NCBI RefSeq assembly: GCF_021353295.2 | Contig: NZ_CP120635.1 | Location: 807,501 to 871,500 of the forward strand | Origin: Pseudodesulfovibrio thermohalotolerans | Lineage (GTDB): Bacteria > Desulfobacterota > Desulfovibrionia > Desulfovibrionales > Desulfovibrionaceae | Direction: 5' to 3' | DNA length: 64,000 nucleotides | In this document: one piece after another, positions 63,938-64,000 of the stretch | Layout: every line of letters begins with the position of its first letter | How positions within the stretch are numbered: position 1 is the stretch's first letter | Notes under the pieces: model-generated | Seen by the model: the letters and a program-made list of their open reading frames with translations, nothing else | Databases searched by the model: none | What the model was told of the DNA's origin: nothing | Program-made: the position numbers and the translations under genes

Positions 63938-64000
63938 ATGGCTCAAGATGTGATAATGCCCAAGTGGGGCCTGACCATGAAGGAAGGCAAGGTCGTCCGC
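63938..64000 (+). CDS. Lipoyl-domain protein, probably E2 of a 2-oxoacid/acetoin dehydrogenase (partial)
   Basis: Only the first 21 residues are in the window: AQDVIMPKWGLTMKEGKVV. This is the start of a biotinyl/lipoyl domain as in dihydrolipoamide acyltransferases (AcoC-like). AGGAGG lies before the ATG. With the divergent AcoR-type activator and the sigma-54 promoter, an acetoin- or pyruvate-type dehydrogenase operon is likely. A stand-alone lipoyl carrier cannot be excluded. Confidence 0.75.
   Translation, partial: MAQDVIMPKWGLTMKEGKVVR

Overview
The window looks like chromosome of a Desulfovibrionaceae sulfate reducer, most like a marine Pseudodesulfovibrio. The grounds are high GC content, a selenocysteine-containing periplasmic formate dehydrogenase with its maturation genes, multihaem cytochromes c, flagellar proteins rich in Asp and Glu, and many sigma-54 regulators. 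The genus is an inference. I saw no rRNA, tRNA, CRISPR array or intact insertion sequence.

Layout. 1-1689: truncated SIMPL protein, then a thioredoxin-fold protein and a peroxiredoxin, both exported. 1693-5632 (-): a binding lipoprotein, a histidine kinase and a receiver-STAS protein with overlapping genes, probably behind an attenuator-like leader. 5920-13941 (-): formate dehydrogenase region (fdhB, fdhA with in-frame UGA, a small Cys protein, a transposase-like protein, fdhE, small proteins, fdhD). 14376-23373 (-): late flagellar genes fliD, flgL, flgK, flgE, flgD, a small sigma factor, and flagellin. 23633-28294 (+): response regulator, TonB-dependent receptor, YfiR-like protein and histidine kinase. 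28382-33266 (-): TetR-controlled RND pump. 33664-38530 (-): polyamine ABC transporter potABCD and an acyltransferase. 38620-40822 (-): small cluster with a SET-domain protein and a GNAT enzyme behind a sigma-54 promoter. 41095-42495 (-): sigma-54 activator. 42704-51399 (-): glycogen operon with a glycogen synthase/phosphorylase fusion. 51661-55985 (-): second RND pump. 56450-57130 (-): FNR-type regulator. 57242-61459 (+): ferredoxin, NrfD-like membrane subunit and large multihaem cytochrome. 61549-63618 (-): AcoR-type activator, divergent from a lipoyl-domain gene running off the window.

The most notable result is the cytochrome at 59300-61459. Its reading frame is interrupted by a single UGA at 60098-60100. 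The frame continues with the expected octahaem tetrathionate-reductase-family sequence. Thirteen nucleotides after the UGA there is a perfect 7-bp hairpin whose loop begins with G, as expected of a bacterial SECIS. I read the protein as a 719-residue selenoprotein with 13 CxxCH haem motifs: a tetrahaem c3-like front fused to an OTR-like catalytic part. Its operon has a perfect FNR box (TTGAT-CGCG-ATCAA) centred exactly 41.5 bases upstream of the start predicted from a good -10 element. The divergent gene encodes a regulator with the FNR-type recognition residues E-x2-S-R. Together these suggest a quinone-linked, anaerobically induced periplasmic reductase with Sec near its active haem, in a genome that already uses Sec for fdhA.

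Other connected logic: a YfiR-like protein paired with a CHASE8-like histidine kinase in place of a diguanylate cyclase; a sigma-54 promoter driving a small sigma factor translationally coupled to flgD; and an ISXO2-like transposase apparently kept as an operon gene next to fdhE.
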